Part shown: positions 17,118 through 26,129 of the stretch, piece after piece
How positions within the stretch are numbered: the first letter of the stretch is position 1
Layout of the letters: each line of letters opens with the position of its first letter
Source of the DNA: Alistipes sp.
GTDB lineage: Bacteria; Bacteroidota; Bacteroidia; Bacteroidales; Rikenellaceae
Direction of reading: 5' to 3'
DNA length: 64,000 nucleotides
Assembly: GCA_017630455.1 (NCBI GenBank)
Contig: JAGBVG010000023.1
Coordinates: 62,001 to 126,000, forward strand
Notes under the pieces: model-generated
Databases searched by the model: none
Seen by the model: the letters and a program-made list of their open reading frames with translations, nothing else
What the model was told of the DNA's origin: nothing
Made by a program: the position numbers and the translations under genes

Positions 17118-18677
17118 TTATCGTTTCTTGGGTTTCAGCACCGCGAAGGGAACGATCATCTCCTCCATCGAAATACCTCCGTGCTGGAAGGTGTTTTTGT
17201 AGTAGCGGATAAACCTATTCGCGTCGTTGTTGTAGACGAGGAAGTCGCGGTTGTAGGCAAATATGTAGCTCGATGTCAGACGTCCCGACGGCAGCTGCAC
17301 ATCCTCGGGGCGTGTGACCTCGTAGACCTCGCGAGGGTTGTAGGCGAGGTTGCGACCAGTCTTGTAGCGGATGTTTGACGAGGTCTCCTTATCGCCTGTG
17401 ACGCGCACGGGGTTGTCAACGCGGATTGTGCCGTGGTCGGAGGTTATGATAACCCTGTGTCCGTGCTCGGCCAGGAGCTTCAGCAGGGTGTAGAGCTCCG
17501 AGTGTTCGAACCACGAGCGTGTGAGCGAGCGGAATGATGCCTCGTCGTCGGTAAGCTCGCGGATGATGTCGGTCTCGGTACGTGCGTGCGAGAGGATATC
17601 GAGGAAGTTGTAGATGATGACCGAGAAGTCGGCGTCGTAGACGTGCTGCATATTGTCGAGTAGTCGGCGTCCCGCCTCGGGGCGTACCAGCTTGTCGAAC
17701 GACATCTTATATTTCTTACCTGATTGAGTAATAAGACGTTGGAGAAACTCCTCCTCGTACATATTTTTGCCGCCATCCTCGTTGTCGTTGAGCCACTTAT
17801 CGGGCATTAGGCGGTCTATGGCCAGCGGCATCAGACCGGCAAAGAGTGCGTTGCGGGCATACTGCGTGGCGGTGGGGAGTATGGCGCAGTAGAAGTCGTC
17901 GGTGGCGATGTCGAAGTAGCCACGAAGCATAGGCTCTATGGTGCGCCATTGGTCGTAACGCATATTGTCAATGAGGAGCAGGGTGGTGTGTGTGGCACTG
18001 TCCACCTCGGGAAATATGCGGCGGCGCATCACGGTGTGCGACATCACGGGTATCTCCTCCTCCGCGGCGCGCTGGTTTATCCAGTTGAAGTAGTTGCGCT
18101 TCACGAACTTAGAGAACTCCTGATTCGCCTCGTTCTTCTGGTACGACAGCACCTCGCGGATGCTCTTATCTGTTGATTCCGACAGCTCTATCTCCCAGCC
18201 TACAATCTTGCGATAGAGGGCACACCAATCCGAAAATGTCGTGGCTGCCATCTGCTGCGAGGCTATGCGCCCAAACTCTGCACGATAGTCTGCCGTGGTC
18301 TGCTCCGTAACAAGCTGCTTGGAGTGGAGATTCTTCTTAATAGATAGAAGCACCTGGTTGGGGTTCACGGGCTTGATGATGTAGTCGGCGATCTTCGAGC
18401 CTATGGCCTTATCCATAATATTCTCCTCCTCGCTCTTGGTGACCATAATCACGGGCAGCGACGGGTGTGTATTCTTGATAAGCGGCAGGGTCTCGAGGCC
18501 TGTCATACCTGGCATCATCTCGTCAAGTATCACAAGGTCGTAAGCCTCGCTGCTTACCATCTCCACGGCGTCATAGCCATTGTTGCACGTATCCACCTCA
18601 TAGCCCTTGCTCGTGAGGAACATCACGTGTGGCTTAAGAAGATCTATCTCGTCGTCAACCCAAAGTATCTTATTCAT
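17118..18677 (-). CDS. porX: PorX: response regulator with PglZ phosphatase domain, type IX secretion regulator
   Basis: 519 residues. The receiver domain (1-125) has the acidic pair Asp8-Asp9, phospho-acceptor Asp52 (LDEMMPG), Thr80 and Lys102 (IKPVNP). A helical linker follows, then a PglZ/alkaline-phosphatase-like domain from about 205. LLLIDNMRYDQWR contains a metal ligand Asp237, PTATQYAR puts a Thr at 271 (the position of the PglZ nucleophile), and SDHGTIRVDNP is the second metal site. PorX with PorY controls T9SS genes in Porphyromonas, and its phosphatase domain acts on phosphodiester/cyclic oligonucleotide substrates (family knowledge). It overlaps the NUDIX gene by 4 bp, so the two are translationally coupled. 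A T9SS elsewhere in the genome is inferred. Confidence 0.93.
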   Translation of the reverse strand: MNKILWVDDEIDLLKPHVMFLTSKGYEVDTCNNGYDAVEMVSSEAYDLVILDEMMPGMTGLETLPLIKNTHPSLPVIMVTKSEEENIMDKAIGSKIADYIIKPVNPNQVLLSIKKNLHSKQLVTEQTTADYRAEFGRIASQQMAATTFSDWCALYRKIVGWEIELSESTDKSIREVLSYQKNEANQEFSKFVKRNYFNWINQRAAEEEIPVMSHTVMRRRIFPEVDSATHTTLLLIDNMRYDQWRTIEPMLRGYFDIATDDFYCAILPTATQYARNALFAGLMPLAIDRLMPDKWLNDNEDGGKNMYEEEFLQRLITQSGKKYKMSFDKLVRPEAGRRLLDNMQHVYDADFSVIIYNFLDILSHARTETDIIRELTDDEASFRSLTRSWFEHSELYTLLKLLAEHGHRVIITSDHGTIRVDNPVRVTGDKETSSNIRYKTGRNLAYNPREVYEVTRPEDVQLPSGRLTSSYIFAYNRDFLVYNNDANRFIRYYKNTFQHGGISMEEMIVPFAVLKPKKR

Positions 18678-19300
18678 AATTTCGAATCGTTTTTATTCTT
18701 GTCATATAACGCATCTATGACGCGAATAATTGTGGGGTATGTGGTTTGGAGAGCCTCCTGGAGTTCGGTATCGCCGAACCACCTCACGCGGGTGATACCC
18801 TCCTCGGACTGCGCGTTAAGGGTGTCACTCTCGGCTCTCATAGCCCACCAGTCGGTGGATTTAAGTTCCCACTCGCCATAGGTGTCGTAGGCGTGCCACG
18901 TGGTAGCAATAGGCTCTTTGTCTATAATTTTAGTCCTCACACTCGTCTCCTCCTCCACCTCGCGCACTGCAGCCTCACGGCTACTCTCACCCATCTCGAT
19001 ATGTCCCTTGGGCAGATCCCAGCGACCGCGTAGTTCGATAAATAGCACCTCGCCACGCTCGTTCCCCACCACGCCTCCTGCGGCGCGTACCACCTTAAAC
19101 TCTTTGGCCAGCAGCGAGAAAGTAAGCTCGGGGTCGGGTGTTATTATGGCTATAAATTTGTCGGTCTCGACTTTTTTTAGTAATTTCGCTCGCGAAATGG
19201 CTTTCGACGCATCGACATCCATCGTTGCGTAGTGTGCAGCGGGGGCAGCTGTTGCGATAACCACCTCTGTATTACCAAAATATATTGAGCGTGTGTGCAT
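18674..19300 (-). CDS. NUDIX hydrolase
   Basis: Start ATG 19300 gives 208 residues; an in-frame start at 19354 would lie upstream of the promoter at 19323-19330 and is rejected. A short N-terminal region precedes the Nudix fold. The Nudix box is G-H-I-E-M-G-E-S-S-R-E-A-A-V-R-E-V-E-E-E-T, matching Gx5Ex7REUxEE, except that the Gly before the last hydrophobic residue is Ser. These enzymes hydrolyse nucleoside diphosphates linked to another moiety; the substrate cannot be told. The last four bases overlap the porX start (ATGA type). It is divergent from the S9 peptidase. Confidence 0.88.
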   Translation of the reverse strand: MHTRSIYFGNTEVVIATAAPAAHYATMDVDASKAISRAKLLKKVETDKFIAIITPDPELTFSLLAKEFKVVRAAGGVVGNERGEVLFIELRGRWDLPKGHIEMGESSREAAVREVEEETSVRTKIIDKEPIATTWHAYDTYGEWELKSTDWWAMRAESDTLNAQSEEGITRVRWFGDTELQEALQTTYPTIIRVIDALYDKNKNDSKL

Positions 19301-19322
19301 ACAAAAAAGTCGTTTCCAACTA

Positions 19323-19330
19323 CAAATATA
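19323..19330 (-). promoter_or_regulatory. Promoter -7 element for the NUDIX-porX-tsaE unit
   Basis: TATATTTG on the minus strand, with TTTG/TTG sequences 16-21 bases upstream. It places the transcript start near 19316, just ahead of the ATG at 19300. Confidence 0.6.
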
Positions 19331-19359
19331 CGAACAAACTAAACAACAAAACAATATTT

Positions 19360-21474
19360 ATGAAAAAAATTCTCTTTCTTATGACATTTGCAACAATGCT
19401 CGCTATGGGTGGTTGCGCTGTGGAGGGTGGCAATGCTCCGAAGCCTCTCCATATTGATAATGCCCTTACAGCTGAGGAGAAGGCTGAGGGTAAGTTCACC
19501 CCAGAGGTTATGTGGAAGATGAGCCGCATCGGCGCTCAGACCCTCTCGCCAGATGGCTCACAGCTCATCTACACCGTTACGCAGTACAACCTCGCGGAGA
19601 ACCGCGGTGTAACATTTTTGTGGTTGCGTGATATGGCTACAGGTGCTGAGCGTGCTCTCACCGACAATACCTCCACAAACACCGCTCCACAGTGGCTCGA
19701 CAACCAGACCATCGCCTTTATGTCTAACCGCTCGGGTGCTATGCAGGTGTGGGCTATGGGTGTTGATGGCACAGGTCTCACTCAGGTGACTGATATCGAG
19801 GGTGGTATCGAGGGCTTCGGCATCGCTGGTGACCACGCCTTCTACACACAGCGTGTTAAGGTAGCTCCTTTGAAGGGTTCGGATAAGTATGCCGATATGG
19901 ACAAGTCTAAGGTGCGTGTTTACGACGACCTTATGGTGCGCCACTGGGACTACTGGGATGATGGTACTTACCTCCACGTATTCGCAGCAGAGTATGCTAA
20001 TGGCAAGATTGTAAACGGCAAGGATATCATCGGTGCGGATAAGGCATACGATGCTCCTCTTGCTCCATACTTCGACACTGCGGAGATTCGCCTATCGCCA
20101 GATGGCTCATTGCTCGCATATACGTGCAAGCCTCTCACAGGCGTAGATTATGCCCTCTCAACTGATTCGGATATCTTCCTCTACGACTTCGCAACAGAGA
20201 CTACACGCAACCTCTCAAAGGAGGCTGCAGCAACAGGCGTGGATAAGTTCGTAGGTTACGACAAGTATCCAGTATTCTCACCTAACGGTAAGAAGATTGC
20301 CTTCCGCTCGCAGCGTCGCCCAGGGAATGAGGCCGACCAGCAGCGTTTGTGGGTATATGACCTCGAGACTAACGAGTGCACATACATCACACGCGGCCAG
20401 GACTACTGCGTTACTGAGGTTGCGTGGGATGGCAACGATGCTATGTACTTCATCCTCCCTTGGCGTGGCACTCACCAGGTGGCGCATATCGACCTTGCAG
20501 GAAATATGAAGCATATCACAAAGGGTAACTACGACTTCAACTCATTCACCTTCGCAGCAGGTAAGATCGTTGCCAATATGAACACCATCTCTAAGGCTGT
20601 GGAGCTTTACGACGTAAATATCGAGACTGGCGAGTTTACGCAGCTCACAGATGTAAACCGCGAGATTTACGACAACATCAAGTTTGGTGAGGTGCAGGAG
20701 CGCTGGATTACCACTACCGATGGCAAGAAGATGCTCACCTGGGTTATCCTTCCTCCAAACTTCGACCCTAACAAGAAGTATCCTACACTCCTCTACTGCC
20801 AGGGTGGCCCACAGAGCACCGTATCGCAGTTCTGGAGCTATCGCTGGAACTTCCAGCTTATGGCTGCAGAGGGCTACGTTGTTGTAGCGCCTAACCGCCG
20901 TGGTTGTCCTTCATTTGGTCAGGAGTGGACCGACCAGATTTCTGGTGACTACTCTGGTCAGAATATCAAGGACTACCTCGCAGCTATCGACGAGGTTTCG
21001 AAGGAGCCTTGGGTAGATGTTGACCATCGTGGTTGCGTAGGTGCTTCATACGGCGGCTACTCTACATACTACCTTGCTGGTGTTCACGAGAACCGCTTTA
21101 AGGCATTCATCGCACACTGCGGTATCTTCAACTTCGAGTCTATGTACGGCCACACCGAGGAGCTATTCTTCGTGACTAACGACTACGGCGGTGCATACTG
21201 GGAGACAGACAACGCCACTGCAATGCGCTCATACGCCAACTCACCACATAAGAAGGTTGCCAACTGGAACGCACCTATTATGATTATCACCGGTGAGAAG
21301 GACTACCGTATCCCTTATAGCCAGTCGTTGGAGGCCTTCACCGCAGCGCGTGTTCAGGGTCTCGATGCACGTCTCGTATCTTTCGAGAACGAGGCACACC
21401 AGGTATTCCAGCCTCAGAATTCAGTGGTTTGGAATCGTGAGTTCTTTGATTGGCTCAACACCTACTTGAAATAA
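19360..21474 (+). CDS. S9 family (dipeptidyl/acylaminoacyl) peptidase lipoprotein
   Basis: The start chosen is ATG 19360 (MKKILFLMTFATMLAMGGC), a lipoprotein signal with lipobox and Cys at about residue 19; an upstream ATG at 19285 would spoil it. The protein has 704 residues. A beta-propeller of about 430 residues has WD40-like PD40 repeats (RLSPDGSLLAYTC, VFSPNGKKIAFRSQR). The C-terminal alpha/beta hydrolase has nucleophile Ser in VGASYGGYS, an Asp in ITGEKDYRIPY and His in NEAHQVFQP. It would cleave short peptides at the cell surface or in the periplasm. The first of the stop-adjacent repeats begins at its TAA. Confidence 0.92.
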   Translation: MKKILFLMTFATMLAMGGCAVEGGNAPKPLHIDNALTAEEKAEGKFTPEVMWKMSRIGAQTLSPDGSQLIYTVTQYNLAENRGVTFLWLRDMATGAERALTDNTSTNTAPQWLDNQTIAFMSNRSGAMQVWAMGVDGTGLTQVTDIEGGIEGFGIAGDHAFYTQRVKVAPLKGSDKYADMDKSKVRVYDDLMVRHWDYWDDGTYLHVFAAEYANGKIVNGKDIIGADKAYDAPLAPYFDTAEIRLSPDGSLLAYTCKPLTGVDYALSTDSDIFLYDFATETTRNLSKEAAATGVDKFVGYDKYPVFSPNGKKIAFRSQRRPGNEADQQRLWVYDLETNECTYITRGQDYCVTEVAWDGNDAMYFILPWRGTHQVAHIDLAGNMKHITKGNYDFNSFTFAAGKIVANMNTISKAVELYDVNIETGEFTQLTDVNREIYDNIKFGEVQERWITTTDGKKMLTWVILPPNFDPNKKYPTLLYCQGGPQSTVSQFWSYRWNFQLMAAEGYVVVAPNRRGCPSFGQEWTDQISGDYSGQNIKDYLAAIDEVSKEPWVDVDHRGCVGASYGGYSTYYLAGVHENRFKAFIAHCGIFNFESMYGHTEELFFVTNDYGGAYWETDNATAMRSYANSPHKKVANWNAPIMIITGEKDYRIPYSQSLEAFTAARVQGLDARLVSFENEAHQVFQPQNSVVWNREFFDWLNTYLK

Positions 21475-21540
21475 TTTCTTGTGATAAGGGGTCGATTGCT
21501 ACCCCTAACAAAAAATGCCGTCAATGGGCTGTACGTCATT
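21472..21540 (+). repeat. Truncated left part of a stop-adjacent palindromic element
   Basis: TTTCTTGTGATAAGGGG (from 21475) and a GGGCTGTACGTCATTT stretch match the left arm and inner part of the full element that follows at 21541. The right arm is missing. The match begins at the TAA of the S9 peptidase. Confidence 0.7.
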
Positions 21541-21671
21541 TAATTTCTTGTGATAAGGGGTCATTCTCGGCCCATCCCAAAAGTAAGACCCCTCGGGCTG
21601 TACTACTTGTACTATCCCGAGGGGATCTTCTTTTGCGATAGACCAAGCCTAACCCCTTCTGACAAGAAATT
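21541..21671 (+). repeat. Stop-adjacent palindromic element, type A copy 1
   Basis: The outer arms are ATTTCTTGT (left) and ACAAGAAAT (right). Next come AAGGGG/CCCCTT, then inner stems AAAAG/CTTTT, AAGA/TCTT, CCCCTCGGG/CCCGAGGGG and GTAC/GTAC. The 3-by-3 internal loop GAT/CTG after the outer arm is shared by most copies. It follows the truncated copy. Confidence 0.85.
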
Positions 21672-21693
21672 GTAGCGCTATGGGAGGTGGTCT

Positions 21694-21821
21694 GTTAGGG
21701 AATTTAGGGAGTTTAAAGAGTTTAGTGAGTTTAGCGCTTAGCGTTTAATCCCTAACTTCTCTAACTTCTCTAAATTCCCTAAATTCTCTAATCTCCCTAT
21801 CTCCTAACTCCTATCTCTCCC
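21694..21821. repeat. Inverted array of about 9-bp units
   Basis: The left half reads as purine-rich 9-mers of the type GGGAGTTTA (about four units). The right half reads as the complement type TAAATTCYC (about eight units). The halves meet around TTAGCGCTTAGCGTTTAA. It could fold into a long imperfect hairpin. It lies between the S9 peptidase and the promoter of the next lipoprotein and codes for nothing. Confidence 0.7.
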
Positions 21822-21825
21822 CATT

Positions 21826-21856
21826 TTTGGAGAAAAGAAAAATTTTTGTATCTTTG
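21826..21856 (+). promoter_or_regulatory. Promoter of the 762-residue lipoprotein gene
   Basis: TTG at 21827-21829 and TATCTTTG at 21849-21856 are 19 bases apart, a textbook Bacteroidetes promoter. The leader is about 47 bases, A/T-rich. Confidence 0.8.
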
Positions 21857-21909
21857 CCATAATAATCAAAATTACGAAAACAAAATCTATAAACAAAAAC
21901 TATTTTATT

Positions 21910-24198
21910 ATGAGAATCAAGAACTTACTTTTGGCGCTTTTCGCATTGCCACTTCTTCTTGTGGCCTGCGATAAGGACAATCCCGTTGTGGATGAAATCA
22001 AGGATCCTACAGTGGCTGTGACCCCAGGTCTCACTGCTGAGAAGGCTATCACCTTCACAATCACATCTACTGGTGCCGATAAGGTGGCATACATCGTCGT
22101 AGAGGGCACAGAGGTTCCTACATCATCTGAAGTATTGGCAATTGGTACTGCCGTAGAGGTAAACAAGAGCGTGGAGCTTAGGGCTGGCGACCTCACCGCG
22201 GCTACAGAGTACACCATCGTTGCTGCTGCGCAGAACACCAAGGCTGTGGTTAAAGCCACTGCAACAATGACTACAAAGGAGGCTGAGACTCCAGGTCCTG
22301 GTCCAGATCCAGAGGCAGAGAAGTTCGATGCAACACACATCTTTACTGTCTACGAGAACGTTGAGGGCTCGCACGTATACTACTTCGAGGTTGGTGATAA
22401 CACCTGGGATAGCAATGGCTGGGGCGTAGATGGCGGTACTTACTACTCTTTCGCTATCATCGCTGGTGCTAAGGGCAACGGCATCCTTCCAAAGGGTACA
22501 TACGTTCTTTCGGAGTATACAAATGCTAATACCATCATCCCTGAGTATGCTTTCCGCTATCAGATGGAGAATGGCGCTCCTGTTAACGGCTTAGAAGCAT
22601 ACAAGGATGCTAACGTGGTAATTAGCGATGGCAAGATCGAGGCTAACGTAGAGTTGGAGAATGGTAAGATTTACAAGGTAGTATATGAGGGTGACCTCGC
22701 AGTAGAGGATGGTGGTAGCCAGCGTCCAGAGGAGTTCACTGCTACTCACGTTGCTGATAAGTGGTACTGGGGTGGCTCGTCAAGCTATGGCAACAAGTAT
22801 ATGGTTGCTGGTGAGGGTTTCTCTGTAGACGTTCATTTCCAGCCAAAGAACGCAACCGAGGACGCTATCGTTGCGGGTGAGTACACTTGGACTACTACAA
22901 CTATGTGGGGTTACAACGACTTCGAGGAGTTCACAACACGCACATTCACCGTGGATGGCTACTCAGTAGCTGTAGACGCTGGTGATGTTCTTGTTGCAAA
23001 CGAGGGCGATGTATACCACATCGAGATGACGTTGTATGGTCGTGATGGCTTTGTATATATGATTGAGTACAACGGCAAACTCAACGACAAGGGCGACGTT
23101 GGTGGCGGCGAGGACAATGCTCTTGTAGTTAACACTCTTGGCGAGGGTACTTACAACTCATCATACTACTTCTATACCTTTAAGGCTGCAGGTGAGAACT
23201 TCTCATTCGACCTCTTGGTAAACGAGTACCAGGCTAAGAATAATCAGATTCTTGCTGGCAGCTACCAGTATGCCCCTGGCAAGAGCTACGCTGGCAACGA
23301 GAACTACTTCTATATGGATAGCTTCAAGCTCGACGGCGTGACATACAAGGCTTCTGAGGCATCTGCAATGGTTGTTGAGGGCGATGGTACAAACGTATCT
23401 ATTCGTATGAACCTAGTTATGCAGTCTGGCGATATGTTTGTGGTAACCTACAATGGTAAGGTAGGTGACTCTAACGAGGGTGGCTCTACAGAGCTTACAA
23501 AGCTTGCTACACCATCTGTTTCAGGCCTCGTATCGGGCAATGCTGCAACTGTTAGCTGGAATGAGATTGCTGGAGCAAAGGACTACACCGTGACTCTCAA
23601 CGGCACAGATGTAAAGACTGTATCTACAGCATATATCGTTTACGATAATCTTGCTTGGGAGACAACATACAACGTATCTGTTGTTGCTAACCCTGCTGAC
23701 TCTGCTGTGAACAGCGCCTCTGACGCTGGCGTTGCATCATTCACCACCGAGGCTAACCCTAACGGTGGCGATGAGGGTGGCAACGATGACACTACTACAT
23801 CTGATGTTACATTGAAGTTCGTTAAGGACCTCTCATCGGAGTATGAGTATGGTGCAGGCTATGAGGTGTTTTGCTACTATGAGCTCACATCTGGTAACGA
23901 CGTTATCGGCTTCTGGATTTACAACAACAAGAGCGATAAGCACTACCTCTACGATGGTACTTACACTAACGGCACAAGCCTCAACCACGTTGCTTACTAC
24001 CCTTCATCAGGCGTATTCATCGAGAATGTAACTATCGATGGTCAGTACATCAGCCGCACAAATAATGGTGGTTCGCAGACATCGAGCACTATCGTTGTTG
24101 AGGAGCAGGGTGGTCACGTAGTTATCAACCTCGACTATGTTGATGATTATGCAGTATCTAAGAGCCGTACATACGAGTTCAACGGTACGATAAACTAA
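21910..24198 (+). CDS. Large repeat-containing surface lipoprotein with Fn3-like domains
   Basis: This 762-residue protein has a lipoprotein signal (MRIKNLLLALFALPLLLVAC, Cys20). Residues about 32-125 form an Ig/Fn3-like domain, followed by a Pro-Gly linker (TPGPGPDPEAE). Then come three divergent beta-rich units of about 110-130 residues (starting near 138, 276 and 398), each ending in a pattern like M-x-x-x-Y-N-G-K or V-V-Y-E-G-D. An Fn3 domain at about 530-615 (ATVSWNEIAGAKDYTV) and a fourth related unit to the end complete it. No catalytic motif is seen. It is probably surface-exposed; binding or adhesion is inference. It is transcribed alone from its own promoter. Confidence 0.8.
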   Translation: MRIKNLLLALFALPLLLVACDKDNPVVDEIKDPTVAVTPGLTAEKAITFTITSTGADKVAYIVVEGTEVPTSSEVLAIGTAVEVNKSVELRAGDLTAATEYTIVAAAQNTKAVVKATATMTTKEAETPGPGPDPEAEKFDATHIFTVYENVEGSHVYYFEVGDNTWDSNGWGVDGGTYYSFAIIAGAKGNGILPKGTYVLSEYTNANTIIPEYAFRYQMENGAPVNGLEAYKDANVVISDGKIEANVELENGKIYKVVYEGDLAVEDGGSQRPEEFTATHVADKWYWGGSSSYGNKYMVAGEGFSVDVHFQPKNATEDAIVAGEYTWTTTTMWGYNDFEEFTTRTFTVDGYSVAVDAGDVLVANEGDVYHIEMTLYGRDGFVYMIEYNGKLNDKGDVGGGEDNALVVNTLGEGTYNSSYYFYTFKAAGENFSFDLLVNEYQAKNNQILAGSYQYAPGKSYAGNENYFYMDSFKLDGVTYKASEASAMVVEGDGTNVSIRMNLVMQSGDMFVVTYNGKVGDSNEGGSTELTKLATPSVSGLVSGNAATVSWNEIAGAKDYTVTLNGTDVKTVSTAYIVYDNLAWETTYNVSVVANPADSAVNSASDAGVASFTTEANPNGGDEGGNDDTTTSDVTLKFVKDLSSEYEYGAGYEVFCYYELTSGNDVIGFWIYNNKSDKHYLYDGTYTNGTSLNHVAYYPSSGVFIENVTIDGQYISRTNNGGSQTSSTIVVEEQGGHVVINLDYVDDYAVSKSRTYEFNGTIN

Positions 24199-24222
24199 TC
24201 GACACCTATATAATATTACAAT

Positions 24223-24258
24223 GGGCTGGCTGAATTATCGGTTAGCCCTCTTTGTTGT
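24223..24258 (+). terminator. Terminator of the 762-residue lipoprotein gene
   Basis: GGGCTGGC (24223-24230) pairs with GTTAGCCC (24241-24248), with two G-U pairs, followed by TCTTTGTTGTTG. Confidence 0.6.
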
Positions 24259-24321
24259 TGTATAGTATGTTGCATCGTATTGCATAAATATGTCAGAAAT
24301 TTGCATAATTGAATAGGTTTA

Positions 24322-24352
24322 TTTGGCTTGTATCTTTTTTTTCGTATCTTTG
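24322..24352 (+). promoter_or_regulatory. Promoter of the 472-residue lipoprotein gene
   Basis: TTTG at 24322-24325 and TATCTTTG at 24345-24352 are 19 bases apart. The leader to ATG 24452 is about 93 bases. Confidence 0.8.
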
Positions 24353-24451
24353 CGCTTGCTAAAAATACTATGTAATAGTTGATTAGTAGTGAAAATAGAC
24401 AATTTTGGCGCTTTTGGACGACAAATATTATTTAGATACACAAACAATTTT

Positions 24452-25870
24452 ATGAAAAACACTATCAAAATTTTAATGTGTGCAATCCTCGCCTTTGCGT
24501 TTGTGGGTTGTACTGAGAACAAGGAGGAGGGCAACCCAAACCGTCTTGCTACTCCGAATTTTACAGTAAGAGCCGACGGTAATGTAATTATGGTATCGTG
24601 GGAGGAGGTTTCTGGTGCTGCATACTACGAGGTTGCTCTCGATCCAGGCTCAGTAGAGAAGACCGAGAAGGTTATCCACCGCTTCGAAAATCTTGAGTAC
24701 GACGCAGAGTATAAGGTTTCGGTGCGTGCTATTGCTCCAAATACCGCTAATAACTCTGACGCAGAGGTAAAGAGTGTTAAGACTCCTGTGCGCATTGTGC
24801 CACAGTATCGTGAGTTCTACCCTCAGTTTGGTGCTGCGCCACAGGCTATTTCAAACAATGGTCGCTGGGTAGTTGGTGGTAACGACCGTATGGGTTATCT
24901 CCTCGACCTCACAACCGATACGATGGTGGAGTTCCAGGGTGCTGAGCTCTACGATGTTGCCGATGATGGTACTGCCGTAGGTTCTGATCACTCGGAGAAT
25001 CCTGATGGTGATGCAGCTATTCTCTTCAATGGCGAGATGGTTACTATCGACCTCTCGGAGTTGGCTGTAAGCTATGGTATGAGCTGCGCTACAGGTATCA
25101 CCCCTGATGGTGAGTATGTAGTAGGTTGGTACTGGGAGTATGACGAGTCATGCTACTATGCTCAGCAGTATGGTATGGTTATTCCTTTCTGCTACGATAT
25201 TATGAAGGACAAGGTTACTATCCCTGAGGTGGGTCAGCGCATCTATAATAGTGCAGCCGCAACAGCTATTAAGGCTGTTGCACCAAACCGCACATTGCTT
25301 GGCTATGAGCAGTCTGAGGGTATTTACTCTATCGTGTGGGCTGATGAGTACACACCATTTGAGTATGTATATTTCGAGTACGATGCAGAGTATAACCCTG
25401 TGTATGCTCTCGGAGATACTCAGAATCTCTTCTCACAGACAGGCCGTTATATCTATGGTAAGGCTATCGACTATCAGGGCGGCCAGGTAGATAAGGCTGC
25501 TGCATACGACCGCGATACCGACACTCTTATGACATTCATTGGTGCTTCGGTAACTGCTATGAGCGACAACGGTGTAGCATTCCTTAACGACGTTCCTTAC
25601 TATCTCGGTACTACATCATACGTTATCGACACAACAAAGGGTGAGACCGACGACTGGATGACATTGGAGGATTGGCTCTATATAGAGCACGATATTTACA
25701 TTCCGTCATTCGAGCCTACAACTAATACTGACGATACGGATGATATCTATTTGGATGGTATTATCACCGTTGGAGTTTCGGAGGATGGTCGTGTAATCGT
25801 TGGTATGACTAACACCGAGATGGGTTGGTTGACATTTGTGGTTGACCTCGATGGTGCTCCTGTGGAGTAA
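24452..25870 (+). CDS. Lipoprotein with Fn3 domain and HAF-like beta-propeller repeats
   Basis: The start chosen is ATG 24452, which gives lipoprotein signal MKNTIKILMCAILAFAFVGC (Cys20) and 472 residues; an in-frame ATG at 24389 is less likely. An Fn3-like domain spans about 30-120 (VIMVSWEEVSGAAYYEVAL). The rest has repeats of the type A-I-S-N-N-G-R-W-V-V-G-G, G-I-T-P-D-G-E-Y-V-V-G-W and V-S-E-D-G-R-V-I-V-G-M, resembling HAF/propeller repeats of secreted bacterial proteins. It is a neighbour of the 762-residue lipoprotein, but each has its own promoter and terminator. No enzyme motif is visible; a binding role is only inferred. Confidence 0.8.
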   Translation: MKNTIKILMCAILAFAFVGCTENKEEGNPNRLATPNFTVRADGNVIMVSWEEVSGAAYYEVALDPGSVEKTEKVIHRFENLEYDAEYKVSVRAIAPNTANNSDAEVKSVKTPVRIVPQYREFYPQFGAAPQAISNNGRWVVGGNDRMGYLLDLTTDTMVEFQGAELYDVADDGTAVGSDHSENPDGDAAILFNGEMVTIDLSELAVSYGMSCATGITPDGEYVVGWYWEYDESCYYAQQYGMVIPFCYDIMKDKVTIPEVGQRIYNSAAATAIKAVAPNRTLLGYEQSEGIYSIVWADEYTPFEYVYFEYDAEYNPVYALGDTQNLFSQTGRYIYGKAIDYQGGQVDKAAAYDRDTDTLMTFIGASVTAMSDNGVAFLNDVPYYLGTTSYVIDTTKGETDDWMTLEDWLYIEHDIYIPSFEPTTNTDDTDDIYLDGIITVGVSEDGRVIVGMTNTEMGWLTFVVDLDGAPVE

Positions 25871-25916
25871 TTGCAGAAACCGTTTATGTGAAGCCTTGTT
25901 ATACAGCTCCTTAAAA

Positions 25917-25960
25917 AATGAGAAGGTGTCCACAAACCTGTTGGACGCCCTCATTTTTTA
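25917..25960 (+). terminator. Terminator (member of a two-copy terminator-like repeat)
   Basis: ATGAG and GGTGTCC pair imperfectly with GGACGCC and CTCAT, followed by TTTTTTATT. The core GGTGTCCACAAACCTGTTGG is nearly repeated at 37027-37047. Confidence 0.65.
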
Positions 25961-26067
25961 TTGAGAGTTTGGTGATTTTGGGCGGTAAGTAGCGCCCCAT
26001 TACTACCTATCTTTCCCCATCAATCACCTGTCTGAAAATCGCATATTGTAAATAATTTTCTCGAATA

Positions 26068-26099
26068 TTTTGCATATTAGAAAATTAGTTGTATATTTG
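26068..26099 (+). promoter_or_regulatory. Promoter of tRNA-Ser
   Basis: TTTTG at 26068-26072 and TATATTTG at 26092-26099 are 19 bases apart. Transcription would start about 25 bases before the mature tRNA. Confidence 0.75.
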
Positions 26100-26129
26100 C
26101 ACCGCTCTTTTGATAAAAAGATGGTTTAA

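Noticed and set aside
21694-21821. CRISPR array
   Set aside because: The units are about 9 bp, degenerate and inverted, with no spacers and no cas genes in view.
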